Source: CALLCD01 sp039196965
Lineage (GTDB): Bacteria > Pseudomonadota > Alphaproteobacteria > Caulobacterales > Hyphomonadaceae
Assembly: GCA_039196965.1 (NCBI GenBank)
Contig: JBCCUK010000005.1
Location: forward strand, 62,001 to 126,000
Direction of reading: 5' to 3'
DNA: 64,000 nucleotides
In this document: positions 41,787-51,316 of the stretch, one piece after another
Layout: the number at the start of each line of letters is the position of its first letter
Numbering within the stretch: position 1 is the first letter of the stretch
The notes under the pieces: generated by a model
The model's input: only the letters and a program-made list of their open reading frames with translations
Told to the model about the DNA's origin: nothing
Databases searched by the model: none
Translations under genes and position numbers: made by a program

Positions 41787-42717
41787 TGCTGGTCAGCGCC
41801 ACGAAGACGTCTTCCAGATCGGGTTCCTCGGTGGCGAGATCCGCAATCCCGATGCCTGCTTCGCGGACGGTTTCGAGCAGACGGCCGATGCCGGTTTCAG
41901 ATGTTTTATAGGTGATTGCGAGTGTGCCGTCGGTCCGAAGGTTCGTGTCGAGGCTTGCAAGACCCGCCGGTACCGCGGAGAGCATCTCTCTCGGTGTCAC
42001 CGTCAGTGTCTTATGATCGAGCCGTTTCAGCAGTTCCGATGTCGGTTCCGCCGCGATGATCTCGCCATGATTCACGATGGCGATCGTATCGCAAAGCTCT
42101 TCGGCTTCTTCGAGATAATGCGTTGTTAGAATGATCGTCGTGCCCGCCACATGCAGTTCGCGCACATAGTCCCAGAGGCTGCGGCGAAGCTCTACGTCAA
42201 CACCCGCAGTCGGCTCGTCTAGGATCAGAACCGGCGGCGCATGTACCAGGGCCTTGGCGACCATGAGCCGCCTCTTCATCCCGCCTGAAAGCTGACGGAC
42301 ATAAGCATCCTTTTTGTCGCCAAGGCCGACAGCTTCAAGGATCTCAGTTGTACGCCGCTCTTTTTCCGGAACACCGAAATATCCCGCCATCAGCTCCAGC
42401 GTTTCTTCCGGTGTGAAGAATGGATCGGATATGATCTCCTGGTTGACGACACCTATGGCGGCGCGCGACTGGCGGGGATACCGGTCAATATCCATGCCCC
42501 AGATTTCGGCGTGGCCGCTTGTCTTCGTGACAAGCCCGGCGAGAATGTTGATGAAGGTCGACTTGCCTGCGCCGTTCGGTCCGAGAAGTCCGAAAATCGA
42601 TCCCCTCGCAATATCAAGCGTCAGTCCCTTAAGGGCATGCTTTGCCTCAACCTTGCCGACAGCAGGATAGATCTTTTGCAGGTCTCGAACCGAAATGGCT
42701 TGATCTGGAAGGGACAT
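41779..42717 (-). CDS. ABC transporter ATP-binding protein (orphan)
   Basis: ATPase (about 312 aa) of the drug/lipid exporter class (CcmA/DRA-like). Walker A GLLGPNGAGKSTFINIL, Q-loop GVVNQEI, signature QLSGGMKRRLMVAKAL, Walker B LILDEPTAG and the H-loop TTHYLEEAEELC are all intact. A 90-residue C-terminal domain follows. ATG 42717 (MSLPDQAISVRDL) is the best start. No permease gene is next to it; the next gene in the transcript is a PLP enzyme, which is unusual. Confidence 0.9.
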   Translation of the reverse strand: MSLPDQAISVRDLQKIYPAVGKVEAKHALKGLTLDIARGSIFGLLGPNGAGKSTFINILAGLVTKTSGHAEIWGMDIDRYPRQSRAAIGVVNQEIISDPFFTPEETLELMAGYFGVPEKERRTTEILEAVGLGDKKDAYVRQLSGGMKRRLMVAKALVHAPPVLILDEPTAGVDVELRRSLWDYVRELHVAGTTIILTTHYLEEAEELCDTIAIVNHGEIIAAEPTSELLKRLDHKTLTVTPREMLSAVPAGLASLDTNLRTDGTLAITYKTSETGIGRLLETVREAGIGIADLATEEPDLEDVFVALTSNG

Positions 42718-42880
42718 TGGCACGCTGACATCTTTCCGTAGGTGATACATCGTAGGTAGGATGGCTTGCTGTCTTGAGCAATCCTCATGGTGAAAGCGAG
42801 AGGGCAAGAGTATTACCCCAATTTAGGGGTTTGGGTCTTTTCGCCGGGACCGGCTATCATTCGTCGGGGAAGGGGGACAT

Positions 42881-44005
42881 ATGGCGAAATCACCAATTAT
42901 TCCGCAGTCCTGGGAAACGATTGAGGCGCGTTCCGGATTTTCTGGTCTGCGCAATATCGCCGAGAGCGACGTGCTGCCGCGGCTTGAAAAGGCAACGGTC
43001 CGGATTCAGGAGACCAATCCGATCAATGCGACCTACGGGCCCGGTTGTTTCGTCGCCATGATTGGGATGATGGTCGCCTATGCTTTGACGACCACATTCG
43101 GAATTATCGGGCTGATTGTTGCCGGCCTGATTGCCTGGTTTGTCGGCAAGCCTGCCATCTTTGAGGTGGCGAAACGCTATATCAGAAAACTGATTGATGA
43201 CCTTGCCTTCCGCCATTCGGTTTTCTCGCCCATCGCCCAGCATTTGGGATTCTGCTATATCGCCGCACCGGGTGGCAGTGCGGGCATTATTCAACAGCAG
43301 AGCAAGGAAGGTCCCTTTCAGGACGTTTTTCGCCAGCTCGGAGAAGCATTCGAAGAGTACGGGGGTCAGGATGAGGCCGTTGCCGCTGCCCGAGCGTCTG
43401 GTCTGGTTGAGCTTGCAACAGTCATACATATCGGCGCGGCAGATGAGGAAACAAAGAAAGCTAGGGAGACGGGTCTCACCCGTCTGGAGGATGGTTTCTC
43501 CGGCGACAGGGCGGGGCTGCATTTCGATGCTTTTGAAGTCGTGCGCAACTCCAGGCGGACGAATGACGGCAAAACCTATCCTGCCGAACATGCACTGCTT
43601 ATTGTCCTGAAATTGCCGCGCGGCCTGCAAGGCACCACGCAGTTTCGGTCGCGGAAAATCGGATGGCATAGAGCCGGGGAAGCTGAGCGGCTGGAAGCTG
43701 TTAAACTGGAATCTACCGAGTTTGCTGACCGTTTCCGGGTGCGCTCAAACGATCAGGTCGAAGCGCGGTTCGTCTTTACGCCTGACGTGATGGCCCGGGT
43801 GACGGAGCTTGCCCATGGCGAGGATATTCGCGCAACGGCCCAGGATCAGCACCTCGTCTTTGCCATTGAAGGGCCGAACCGGTTCGATCTGACGAGCGCT
43901 GATACCGGCCTGAAAGGTGATGAAGCCCTTCGCCTCGCCCTGCAGCAGATTGGAGAAATGCTGGATCTTGTGGACGCCGTGTCCGATGCGTTCGGGATTG
44001 AGTAG
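42881..44005 (+). CDS. DUF3137 membrane protein
   Basis: Protein of 374 residues with two closely spaced hydrophobic segments (about residues 52-90: FVAMIGMMVAYAL and IIGLIVAGLIAWFV) followed by a large cytosolic-type domain. GCFVAM... and the later FDAFEVVRN, VLKLPRGLQGTT and CYIAAPGG stretches match the DUF3137 family, which has no known function. It is divergent from the ABC ATPase gene. GGGGGAC precedes the ATG. Confidence 0.78.
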   Translation: MAKSPIIPQSWETIEARSGFSGLRNIAESDVLPRLEKATVRIQETNPINATYGPGCFVAMIGMMVAYALTTTFGIIGLIVAGLIAWFVGKPAIFEVAKRYIRKLIDDLAFRHSVFSPIAQHLGFCYIAAPGGSAGIIQQQSKEGPFQDVFRQLGEAFEEYGGQDEAVAAARASGLVELATVIHIGAADEETKKARETGLTRLEDGFSGDRAGLHFDAFEVVRNSRRTNDGKTYPAEHALLIVLKLPRGLQGTTQFRSRKIGWHRAGEAERLEAVKLESTEFADRFRVRSNDQVEARFVFTPDVMARVTELAHGEDIRATAQDQHLVFAIEGPNRFDLTSADTGLKGDEALRLALQQIGEMLDLVDAVSDAFGIE

Positions 44006-44009
44006 CTCT

Positions 44010-44600
44010 TTATATGTCCGCCTCTTCGGTCTCGTGCGACAATCCCAGAATGTCGTATTCGGTAGATGCGCCAAGCCCCAGCGATGTGCGATTGCCATAA
44101 TTGAAATAGGCTGTCACCTGATTGATTTCGACAATTTCACCATCGTCGAATCCAGCTTCGCGGAGTGCTTTAACATCGGTTTCGACCATCTCGCCTGGGG
44201 TGCCGGTCAGCTTAGCGGCGTATGTCAGCGCCGCCTTGTACCGCGCTTCAATGGGAACAGAATCGATCTCTCCAGATTTTAAGGCGGCAATAATTGGACC
44301 CGCCATGTCATCGCCAATCAATCCATGCAGACCCGCTGAGTGATGATCCCTGCAATAGCAGCATTTATTCAGTATGCTGACATAGGCGCCGATCATCTCT
44401 AGTGCCCATTTCGGAATGGCATTGCCAGCATGATGCAAGACATTCCTGTAAAGGGCCATATGGCCCTCAAGCGTGTGGGGCCTTAGGGAATGGGCGAGCA
44501 TGACATCGTCAACCACATCGCCCTGCCCCTTGATCTGGTCATAGAGCTTTTTAAGGCGGCCGGTCGAAGCCTCAAGCGGAATGATTTTTATCCAGCTCAT
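44010..44600 (-). CDS. AhpD-like / peroxidase-related carboxymuconolactone-decarboxylase-family enzyme
   Basis: Protein of 196 residues with the AhpD redox motif: NKCCYCRDHHSAGL has CxxC followed by His three residues on, at about residues 85-95, within the usual EMIGAYVSILN helix. Members reduce peroxides or use the motif in disulfide exchange. Its start overlaps the ftsY stop by four bases, so it is the last gene of mtaB-ftsY-AhpD-like. Confidence 0.88.
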   Translation of the reverse strand: MSWIKIIPLEASTGRLKKLYDQIKGQGDVVDDVMLAHSLRPHTLEGHMALYRNVLHHAGNAIPKWALEMIGAYVSILNKCCYCRDHHSAGLHGLIGDDMAGPIIAALKSGEIDSVPIEARYKAALTYAAKLTGTPGEMVETDVKALREAGFDDGEIVEINQVTAYFNYGNRTSLGLGASTEYDILGLSHETEEADI

Positions 44601-45805
44601 TTATCTATCGCTTCCAACCCCACCAACGCTTTCGCATAGGCTTCGGCGGAGAAGGGCTGCAGATCTTCAGCCTTTTCGCCAACACCGACAAAGTGGATCG
44701 GCAGGGCATGGGCTTCGGCGATAGCGACGAGGACGCCGCCTTTCGCAGTTCCGTCAAGCTTGGTCATAACGAGGCCGGTGACGCCTGCCGTGTGACGGAA
44801 GGCTTCAACTTGAGAGAGAGCATTCTGCCCGACAGTGGCATCAAGGACGAGGATTACGTCGTGGGGCGCGTCCGGGTCTAGCTTTTGCGTGACACGGACG
44901 ATTTTGGAGAGCTCGCTCATTAGCTCTGTCTTGTTCTGTAAACGGCCCGCCGTGTCGATCAGGATGAGATCATAGTTTTCAGCCTTCGCCCGCTCAACGG
45001 CTTCAAAGACAAGCCCTGCAGCATCGGCTCCCGGCGCTTTTGCCATCACCTCGATACCGGCTCGCTCTCCCCATACGGACAATTGCTCGATGGCCGCCGC
45101 GCGAAATGTATCTCCGGCGACCAGCATTGCCTTCGCACCTTGTTCTTTCAGGCGAGACGCAATCTTGCCGATCGTGGTCGTCTTGCCGGAGCCATTGACG
45201 CCAACAAACATGACGATGCGCGGGCGCGGGCCATCGGCAAAATCGACAATTTGTTCGCGGGGAGCCATGATTTCGGTAATCTCACCGGCTAGGGCGGCCT
45301 TGATTTCCTCGTCGGTGATTTCCTTCTCAAAGCGATCTTTGGCGATGTGCGCGGTGACACGGGCAGCGACTTTCGCGCCAAGGTCAGAGGTGATGAGGAG
45401 ATCTTCCAGCTCTTCCAACGTGTCGTCGTCGAGCTTCTTCCTGGTGAAGACGCCGGTAATGCCGTCTGAGAGTTTCGATGAGGACCGTCTCAGGCCTGAC
45501 GTCAGCTTCGAAAAGAAGCCCGGATCTTTCGTCTCTTCGGCGGGATCATCTGGTGTCTCCTGCTCCAGCGTTTCTTCCGTATCGGGAATAGGATCTGGTG
45601 CGGTCTCAGCATCGAGTGCAGCGGATATCACCGAAGGATTGTCGTCTGGTACGGTAGAAGCTACAGGTGATGCTTCAGTTTCCACCACTGTCGTCGAAGA
45701 TTCGGTCGGCTCGGCCGTCGCCGCGATTGCGTCCTCCGCCTCCATCGCCTTTCCGGCTTCAAGGGCTTCGTCCTTTTTCTTCTTCTTGCCGAACCAGAGG
45801 ATCAT
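44597..45805 (-). CDS. ftsY: Signal recognition particle receptor FtsY
   Basis: SRP receptor GTPase (402 aa). An acidic, low-complexity A domain (residues 1-105, with MILWFGKKKKKDE membrane-binding start) leads to the NG domain. G1 is GVNGSGKTTTIGKI, then GDTFRAAAIEQL, the G3 DTAGRLQNK and G4 TKLDGTAKGG. It overlaps mtaB and the AhpD-like gene by four bases each. The mtaB-ftsY pair is common in alphaproteobacteria. Confidence 0.97.
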   Translation of the reverse strand: MILWFGKKKKKDEALEAGKAMEAEDAIAATAEPTESSTTVVETEASPVASTVPDDNPSVISAALDAETAPDPIPDTEETLEQETPDDPAEETKDPGFFSKLTSGLRRSSSKLSDGITGVFTRKKLDDDTLEELEDLLITSDLGAKVAARVTAHIAKDRFEKEITDEEIKAALAGEITEIMAPREQIVDFADGPRPRIVMFVGVNGSGKTTTIGKIASRLKEQGAKAMLVAGDTFRAAAIEQLSVWGERAGIEVMAKAPGADAAGLVFEAVERAKAENYDLILIDTAGRLQNKTELMSELSKIVRVTQKLDPDAPHDVILVLDATVGQNALSQVEAFRHTAGVTGLVMTKLDGTAKGGVLVAIAEAHALPIHFVGVGEKAEDLQPFSAEAYAKALVGLEAIDK

Positions 45806-47079
45806 AAAAGTTCTCCCTGGAGTGTGTTGCCGTCATGCCCTGTGAGCCGCATACGGATATTTTGCCCGGCGAGATCAGAGATATCCCGATCCAGCGTCAC
45901 TGCCGTGAAATCCGCCAGGCGAGCCGCCAGACCGCGCTCGATGAGCGCGCTGGCTTCCGTTCCGACATGGCTGTCGAGATGGCGCTGAAGGGCCTTTGCG
46001 CCCGCTGCACGAAGGCGAGCCGCGCGTTCTTTCACGACATGGCGCTCCACCTGGGGCATGCGCGCCGCTGGCGTTCCGGGGCGCGGCGAGTAGGGGAAAG
46101 CATGGAGAAAGGCGAGACCGGTCTCTTCGACCAGAGCGAGGGTATTTTCAAAATGCACATCTGTTTCGGTGGGGAAGCCAGCGATGAGATCCGCCCCTAG
46201 GGCAATCTCCGGCCGTTTGCGTTTCAGTCTCTGTGCGAGGTCAATCGCGTCTTCCCGGGAATGCCGGCGCTTCATCCGTTTCAGGATCAGATTGTCCCCA
46301 TGCTGAAGAGAAAGATGCAGGTAAGGTGCAATGCGGGGCTCGCCGGTGATCGCTTCTTCCAGCGCTGGATCGATCTCAATGGCATCAATTGAAGACAGTC
46401 GAAGCTGTTTCAGGTCCGGCACAAATTTCAGGATACGTTGTACAAGATTGCCAAGGGGCGGCGTGCCGGGCAGGTCTGCGCCCCAGCTCGTCAGATCGAC
46501 GCCCGTCAGCACGACTTCATGATGCCCCGTTGCCACGAGCTGACGCACCTGAGCAATCACTTCGCCTGCCGGTACCGACCGCGAATTTCCGCGCCCATAA
46601 GGAATAATGCAGAAGGTGCAGCGGTGGTCGCATCCGTTCTGAACCTGCACGTAGGCTCGCGCACGCCCCTCCATACCGTCAATCAGGTGAGCGGCTGTCT
46701 CTTTCACCGACATGATATCGTTGACGCGGATTTTCTCTGGCCCTTCCATCAGGGCAGCGGGCGTCCACGTCTCCCGTTTCATCTTGTCGTGATTGCCGAC
46801 AACCCGCGTTACCTCAGGCATTTTGGCAAACATCTCAGGATCAATCTGAGCGGCGCACCCCGTCACTATGATCGGTGCGTCTGGATTGTCCTTCGCGGCC
46901 CTCCGAATGGTCTGGCGCGCTGTCCGAACAGCCTCCGTCGTTACAGCGCAAGTGTTTACGATTACGGCATCCTCCAGCCCCGCGGACTCGGCATGGTCAC
47001 GCATCACTTCGGACTCATAGCTATTCAGCCGGCAGCCGAGCGTAATCAGGGTGGGAGAAGCTTTGCTCATTCCCGGCAA
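45802..47079 (-). CDS. mtaB: tRNA t6A37 methylthiotransferase MtaB
   Basis: Radical-SAM methylthiotransferase (about 422-425 aa) that turns t6A37 of tRNA into ms2t6A. The N-terminal UPF0004 domain has TLGCRLNSYESEVM, VNTCAVTTEA and VTGCAAQI with three cluster cysteines; the radical SAM triad is GCDHRCTFCIIPYGRG; a TRAM-like C-terminal domain ends the protein. MSKASPTL (ATG 47070) or the ATG at 47079 can start it. Confidence 0.95.
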   Translation of the reverse strand: MPGMSKASPTLITLGCRLNSYESEVMRDHAESAGLEDAVIVNTCAVTTEAVRTARQTIRRAAKDNPDAPIIVTGCAAQIDPEMFAKMPEVTRVVGNHDKMKRETWTPAALMEGPEKIRVNDIMSVKETAAHLIDGMEGRARAYVQVQNGCDHRCTFCIIPYGRGNSRSVPAGEVIAQVRQLVATGHHEVVLTGVDLTSWGADLPGTPPLGNLVQRILKFVPDLKQLRLSSIDAIEIDPALEEAITGEPRIAPYLHLSLQHGDNLILKRMKRRHSREDAIDLAQRLKRKRPEIALGADLIAGFPTETDVHFENTLALVEETGLAFLHAFPYSPRPGTPAARMPQVERHVVKERAARLRAAGAKALQRHLDSHVGTEASALIERGLAARLADFTAVTLDRDISDLAGQNIRMRLTGHDGNTLQGELL

Positions 47080-47136
47080 ATCGGCCCAAATGCCGAAGAA
47101 ATCAAGAAAAACCGTAAGTCGCCAGCAGGCTGAGGC

Positions 47137-47514
47137 CTATTGGTCGGACGCGCCGTTCCACTTTGCTGCCGTCTGCATGGAATGGAACATGTCCGTGAAC
47201 AAACGTCCGGGCACCTCGTTCGGCCAATGCGCCCAGCGGGGCATAGCTGACAAAACATTTGCCGCTTGCGTCCACGCGCTCAAATTGAGATCAGCGGCCA
47301 TCTGAAAGGCTTCCCGCATCTGCTCTTCATTCAGCGCCAGCTTGCCAGTTGGAACGGGGACATCGATCGTTTTCCACGTAACCATACCCGGCATCTGAGC
47401 GACGAACCCCGTCATGGCCTGTAGCCATTGAGTTTGGAAGGTCCGGGTCGAGTCGGCCATCAGCGTCAGCATCGCCATTTGCATTTGCAGGGGATTATTG
47501 TCTTTGCGTGCCAT
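47137..47514 (-). CDS. Hypothetical Met/Gln-rich helical protein
   Basis: 125 residues, not recognised. It is rich in Met, Gln, Trp and Ala, predicted helical, without signal peptide or membrane segment. Composition and pattern (QMQMAMLTLMADSTRTFQTQWLQAM) resemble phasin-like or small coiled-coil proteins, but I see no certain family sign. It is upstream of mtaB on the same strand, 57 bases away. Confidence 0.6.
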   Translation of the reverse strand: MARKDNNPLQMQMAMLTLMADSTRTFQTQWLQAMTGFVAQMPGMVTWKTIDVPVPTGKLALNEEQMREAFQMAADLNLSAWTQAANVLSAMPRWAHWPNEVPGRLFTDMFHSMQTAAKWNGASDQ

Positions 47515-47650
47515 GGCAATTCAATCCATCTTAAGTACCAACTGTAACTATACAGATTTATTGTGCGCCGCACAATAACGGCAATCACAATGACAAATTA
47601 TAGTTCGGACTGTCATAATATCCACGAGATTCGGTGAAACTAGATTGATC

Positions 47651-48547
47651 ATGACCGCGACAGACACATCAGCCGAGTACTCCAGAGTACATGGCAGGGC
47701 ACTCGTATTCGATTCAGGCGTGGGAGGGCTCACCGTGGCGGAAGAGCTGCGCGCGATCTCTCCGGATGTTCACGTCGATTATGCCGCCGATGCAGGGTTC
47801 TTCCCCTACGGTGACAAAGAAGATGCACAGCTAACGGAAAGATTGCCTGAGGTCGCATCGGCGCTTGTTGGCGCGTTGGATCCGGACGTGTTCGTCATCG
47901 CTTGCAACACCGCCAGCACACTGGCCTTGCCGGAGATCCGCGAAAGGCTAACCATTCCTGTTGTCGGAACAGTACCGGCGATCAAGCCCGCTGCCCGCTT
48001 GAGCAAAACCGGCACAATTGGTCTGCTCGCAACGCCCGGCACCATTAGGCGTGAATACACGGCCGCCCTGATCAGCGACTTTGCCCAGGATGTTGACGTT
48101 CTGCTCCATGGAAGCGTGGACCTTGTTACGCTTGCAGAGGCGGTCGCAAGGGGCGAAACCCCTTCGGAGGAGGACTTTGCCGCCGCGCAGGCCCCTTTAT
48201 TTGCACAGGACCGAGCCAATCAGATGGATGTGATCGTGCTCGCCTGTACCCATTTTCCGCTGATCAAAACACAGTTACAGGCCACCGCTCCAAAGCCTGT
48301 GACTTATATCGACTCAGGGGAGGCCATTGCCCGGCAAACAGGGAGAATTCTTGCGTCCCGGGTGGGCGATGTCGTGGTTGAACACATTCCTCGTGCCATG
48401 ATCACAGATGATCCGACCCGGCATCCCGGCCTCGTTGAAATCTTTCAGCGATACGGATTTGCGAATACCGAGGCGTTTATGCTGAACATGGGTGAGCGGA
48501 GTGTCGCATCAGTGTCTTCGGCCGGGACTAGAACACGGTCATTTTAA
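47651..48547 (+). CDS. murI: Glutamate racemase MurI
   Basis: Cofactor-independent racemase (about 298 aa) that supplies D-glutamate to peptidoglycan. VFDSGVGGLTVAEEL and PYGDKE at the substrate site and both catalytic cysteines (ACNTAST and LACTHFPLI) are intact. I use ATG 47651; a TTG two codons upstream is possible. The 3' end lies 22 bases before the PstS-like gene. Confidence 0.95.
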   Translation: MTATDTSAEYSRVHGRALVFDSGVGGLTVAEELRAISPDVHVDYAADAGFFPYGDKEDAQLTERLPEVASALVGALDPDVFVIACNTASTLALPEIRERLTIPVVGTVPAIKPAARLSKTGTIGLLATPGTIRREYTAALISDFAQDVDVLLHGSVDLVTLAEAVARGETPSEEDFAAAQAPLFAQDRANQMDVIVLACTHFPLIKTQLQATAPKPVTYIDSGEAIARQTGRILASRVGDVVVEHIPRAMITDDPTRHPGLVEIFQRYGFANTEAFMLNMGERSVASVSSAGTRTRSF

Positions 48548-48569
48548 AGTGAACGCCTCGAAGGTCTCA

Positions 48570-49691
48570 ATGATCCGCCTCAATATCCTCTTCATATTCA
48601 AGGGCATTCTGCTTCTTTGCGTCGCCTGCGGTCCGCCAGATGAGGGTTTGCGTCAGCTTGATGCGGAACTTCAAAGAGCTCGCCCCACGCCGGGGCTTTT
48701 GGCAAATGCCAGCGGCCCGGCAATACGAATCGTCGGATCATCGACCGTCGCGCCCTTCGCAGAGACCGTTGCCGAACAGTTTGGTGCGTCGAGCATTTAT
48801 AGCACACCGATTGTCGAGACGACGGGAACGGGTGGAGGCTTCAAAGCGTTCTGTTCGGACCGGCCGAACAATCACCCCTCAATCGTCAACGCTTCCAGAC
48901 CGATGAAAACGTCGGAACGGTCGCTTTGCATGGAGAACGGCATCAATGATGTCATTGAATTTGCCATCGGGTTTGATGGCATTGCCTTGGTAAATGCTTG
49001 GGGCGGGCCCGTATTCGAACTGAGCAAGAAAGACCTCTTTCGCGCCCTCGCCGCCGAATTGCCGACGGATGACGGAAGCTGGATCGAAAACCCGAACAAG
49101 CTTTGGAGCGACATCGTGCCGAGCCTGCCGAGCGAGCGAATCCGGGTGTCTGGGCCGCCTCCGACATCAGGGACGCGCGATGCGTTTCTGGAATTGGTCA
49201 TGGAGCCGGGTGCACGCGCTTTTCCCGAGCTTGCCCTGCTCGAAACCGAGAACCCAGAAGCCTTTTTCCATAGATCCCATACCCTAAGAAGTGATGGTGC
49301 CTGGCTAGACGCCGGAGAAAACGATACGGCGATCATTCAGAGCCTTGTGCGAAATGAAATGGCTCTTGGCGTGCTCGGCTTTTCTTTCTTGAGTCAGAAT
49401 TCCGACCGGGTGCGGGCCGCCATGATCGGAGGGACCATTCCAACATTTGAGACAATTACGAGTGGCGAGTACGAAGTTTCACGATCGCTCTACTTCTACG
49501 TCCGAGCTGACCATATTCCCGTCATTCCAGGATTGGCCGACTTCATTGAAGTATTCTCAAGTGAACGGGTCATCGGGCCGAGTGGTTTCCTCGTCGATCG
49601 TGGTTTGATCCCACTGCCGAGAGAGGCGCGTTCGGAGGTTCAGAACAAGGCAGAAGATGTCATCGCTTCGGCGAATCTGAGTGAAGGCTAG
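48570..49691 (+). CDS. PstS-like phosphate-binding lipoprotein
   Basis: Substrate-binding protein (about 373 aa from ATG 48570). A lipoprotein signal (ILFIFKGILLLCVACGPPD) is followed by IRIVGSSTVAPFAETVAEQF, the phosphate-binding GSST motif region, TTGTGGGFKAFC and SGPPPTSGTRDAFLEL. These match PstS/SphX-like phosphate sensors. No pstCAB genes are adjacent, so it may be a solitary high-affinity binding protein. GAAGG upstream is a weak ribosome-binding site. Confidence 0.85.
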   Translation: MIRLNILFIFKGILLLCVACGPPDEGLRQLDAELQRARPTPGLLANASGPAIRIVGSSTVAPFAETVAEQFGASSIYSTPIVETTGTGGGFKAFCSDRPNNHPSIVNASRPMKTSERSLCMENGINDVIEFAIGFDGIALVNAWGGPVFELSKKDLFRALAAELPTDDGSWIENPNKLWSDIVPSLPSERIRVSGPPPTSGTRDAFLELVMEPGARAFPELALLETENPEAFFHRSHTLRSDGAWLDAGENDTAIIQSLVRNEMALGVLGFSFLSQNSDRVRAAMIGGTIPTFETITSGEYEVSRSLYFYVRADHIPVIPGLADFIEVFSSERVIGPSGFLVDRGLIPLPREARSEVQNKAEDVIASANLSEG

Positions 49692-49708
49692 GCTCGCCCA
49701 ACAACTGT

Positions 49709-50875
49709 CTATTCAACGTCCTGAAATGCCCGTGCCACTTCCTGATTCCACTCATAGAGCGCGCGCCAGTTCTCAGGGCTGTTCGGCATAAGACCGAGGC
49801 GGACAATCACAAGGTCTTTGGATGGGACAATCCATATGGTTTGCCCTTCATTGCCACCTGCATGGAAGGCATCGCAGGGGCAGGTGAGGGCGGCCTGGGT
49901 GTGTGAGCGCTCTACCCCTTCCGGCGGTGTGATCCACCAGCCCGCCCCGTAGACATTCACGTTCTCTGCTGGCGACTTAGTTCTAGCAAAATCGACCCAC
50001 CCTTCTGGAAGTAGTTGTTCGCCATCCCATTCCCCGTCTCTCAGATAGAGGTATCCGAAGCGAGCAAAGTCCCGCGCCGAAGCATAGGCGAGCGAGCCGC
50101 CAAGAAAGGTGCCCGCCGCATCGAATTCGGCCACGGCATCCATGCCTATTGGACCGAAGAGGTTTCCCTGTATCCAATTGTCCGTGTCCTCGCGGCCAAA
50201 GCCGAGCGAGGATTGAAGGGCTTGGGCGATCGTATGAAATCCCGCCGTGGAGTAGTTCCAGACCGTCCCCGGCTCATAGGCAACCAGAAGCCCGGCCACG
50301 TAGGACACGACGTCCAGCCGTCCGTCACCAAACATCATCTGCACGACGTCATTTTTCGTCAGATCAGCCTCACCGATTTCATTGTAGGCGAGCCCATCGG
50401 TCATGGTGAGCCATTGCCGCCATGTAATCGCTGCGCGGGGATCATCTGGGTCCCAGGGGCCCGGCATTGGTGCATCTACCGTGTCGATGACGCCTTCTTG
50501 CAATGCTCGGCCCACGAGCGCGTGGGTGATCGACTTCGCCATCGACCAGGAGACCTGCTTCGTCTCCGCATCAAATCCATCGCGATAGGCTTCAGCGACC
50601 AGTCTTCCCTCATGGATGACCACGACGGACCGCGTCTCGCCCATTTCATCTTCGAGCGATCGACCCATTACACCATCGATCAGGCTCGTAATTTCGGCTT
50701 CAGCCGATGCGGGCAAGCTGGTGGTTTCCCAGCTTTCTCCAGGCCAAACCGTTTGCTCGACAAATGGTAATTGGACAGTTGGCAGATCCGTGCCCGGCAG
50801 CTCTATCTCCTGCGCGCCAGCGTTACCGCCAAGCAATAAGCTCAGAGCGATACCCGTCAAACCCTTGCGAACCAT
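49709..50875 (-). CDS. Class C beta-lactamase-like serine hydrolase
   Basis: Exported hydrolase (388 aa) with signal peptide (GIALSLLLGGNAGAQ). The catalytic SxxK is SWSMAKSITHALVG, the YxN motif NYSTAGFHTIA and the C-terminal HAGGNEGQTIWIV replaces the KTG/HxG box. This is the 6-aminohexanoate-dimer hydrolase / EstB-like class; the substrate is unknown. It is convergent with the PstS-like gene and divergent from the following small protein. Confidence 0.87.
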   Translation of the reverse strand: MVRKGLTGIALSLLLGGNAGAQEIELPGTDLPTVQLPFVEQTVWPGESWETTSLPASAEAEITSLIDGVMGRSLEDEMGETRSVVVIHEGRLVAEAYRDGFDAETKQVSWSMAKSITHALVGRALQEGVIDTVDAPMPGPWDPDDPRAAITWRQWLTMTDGLAYNEIGEADLTKNDVVQMMFGDGRLDVVSYVAGLLVAYEPGTVWNYSTAGFHTIAQALQSSLGFGREDTDNWIQGNLFGPIGMDAVAEFDAAGTFLGGSLAYASARDFARFGYLYLRDGEWDGEQLLPEGWVDFARTKSPAENVNVYGAGWWITPPEGVERSHTQAALTCPCDAFHAGGNEGQTIWIVPSKDLVIVRLGLMPNSPENWRALYEWNQEVARAFQDVE

Positions 50876-50918
50876 GCCATCTCCAACCTAGTCTCCAACG
50901 CAAGCCTAGGACAGAGAT

Positions 50919-51239
50919 ATGAAATTCGCCAGACCACTTCTCATCGCTGCCGTTTTGCTTGTCGCCGTGGGCGCAGCGCTCTGGCAATTTGTCCTGAGAG
51001 AGCCGGTTGCCTTTGCCGACGTTGCAACGGCCTATGCCGCCAAACAGGTCTGTTCTTGCCGATTTGTCGGCGAGCGCGCCCTCGACAGCTGCCTCGGCGA
51101 TTTCACCCAGGACATCAGTCTCCTGGATGTGAGCGAGAATGGTACGCCCGGCGCGGAGACGATTACGGCGTCTGCCCTCGGCATTGTTTCAGCCACGGCG
51201 ATCCACCAGCCCGGTCTCGGCTGTGTCCTGCGCCCCTGA
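50919..51239 (+). CDS. Small Cys-containing membrane-anchored protein
   Basis: 106 residues, not recognised. One N-terminal hydrophobic segment (PLLIAAVLLVAVGAALWQFVL) precedes a domain with four cysteines (QVCSCRF, DSCLGDF, LGCVLRP), suggesting disulfides in the periplasm. It is divergent from the serine hydrolase, 43 bases away, and the two could be linked functionally. GAGAT lies upstream. Confidence 0.65.
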   Translation: MKFARPLLIAAVLLVAVGAALWQFVLREPVAFADVATAYAAKQVCSCRFVGERALDSCLGDFTQDISLLDVSENGTPGAETITASALGIVSATAIHQPGLGCVLRP

Positions 51240-51316
51240 AATAGCGGTGAATCCGCTTTACGGCGCGGGCCGGAACCGCCAGTTTGTCCGGCGGTGATTC
51301 GAAGGGTGGCAAACCT

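Noticed and set aside
42890..43669. A 259-codon antisense frame in the DUF3137 gene
   Set aside because: Shadow of the forward gene, which has a start signal and family motifs.
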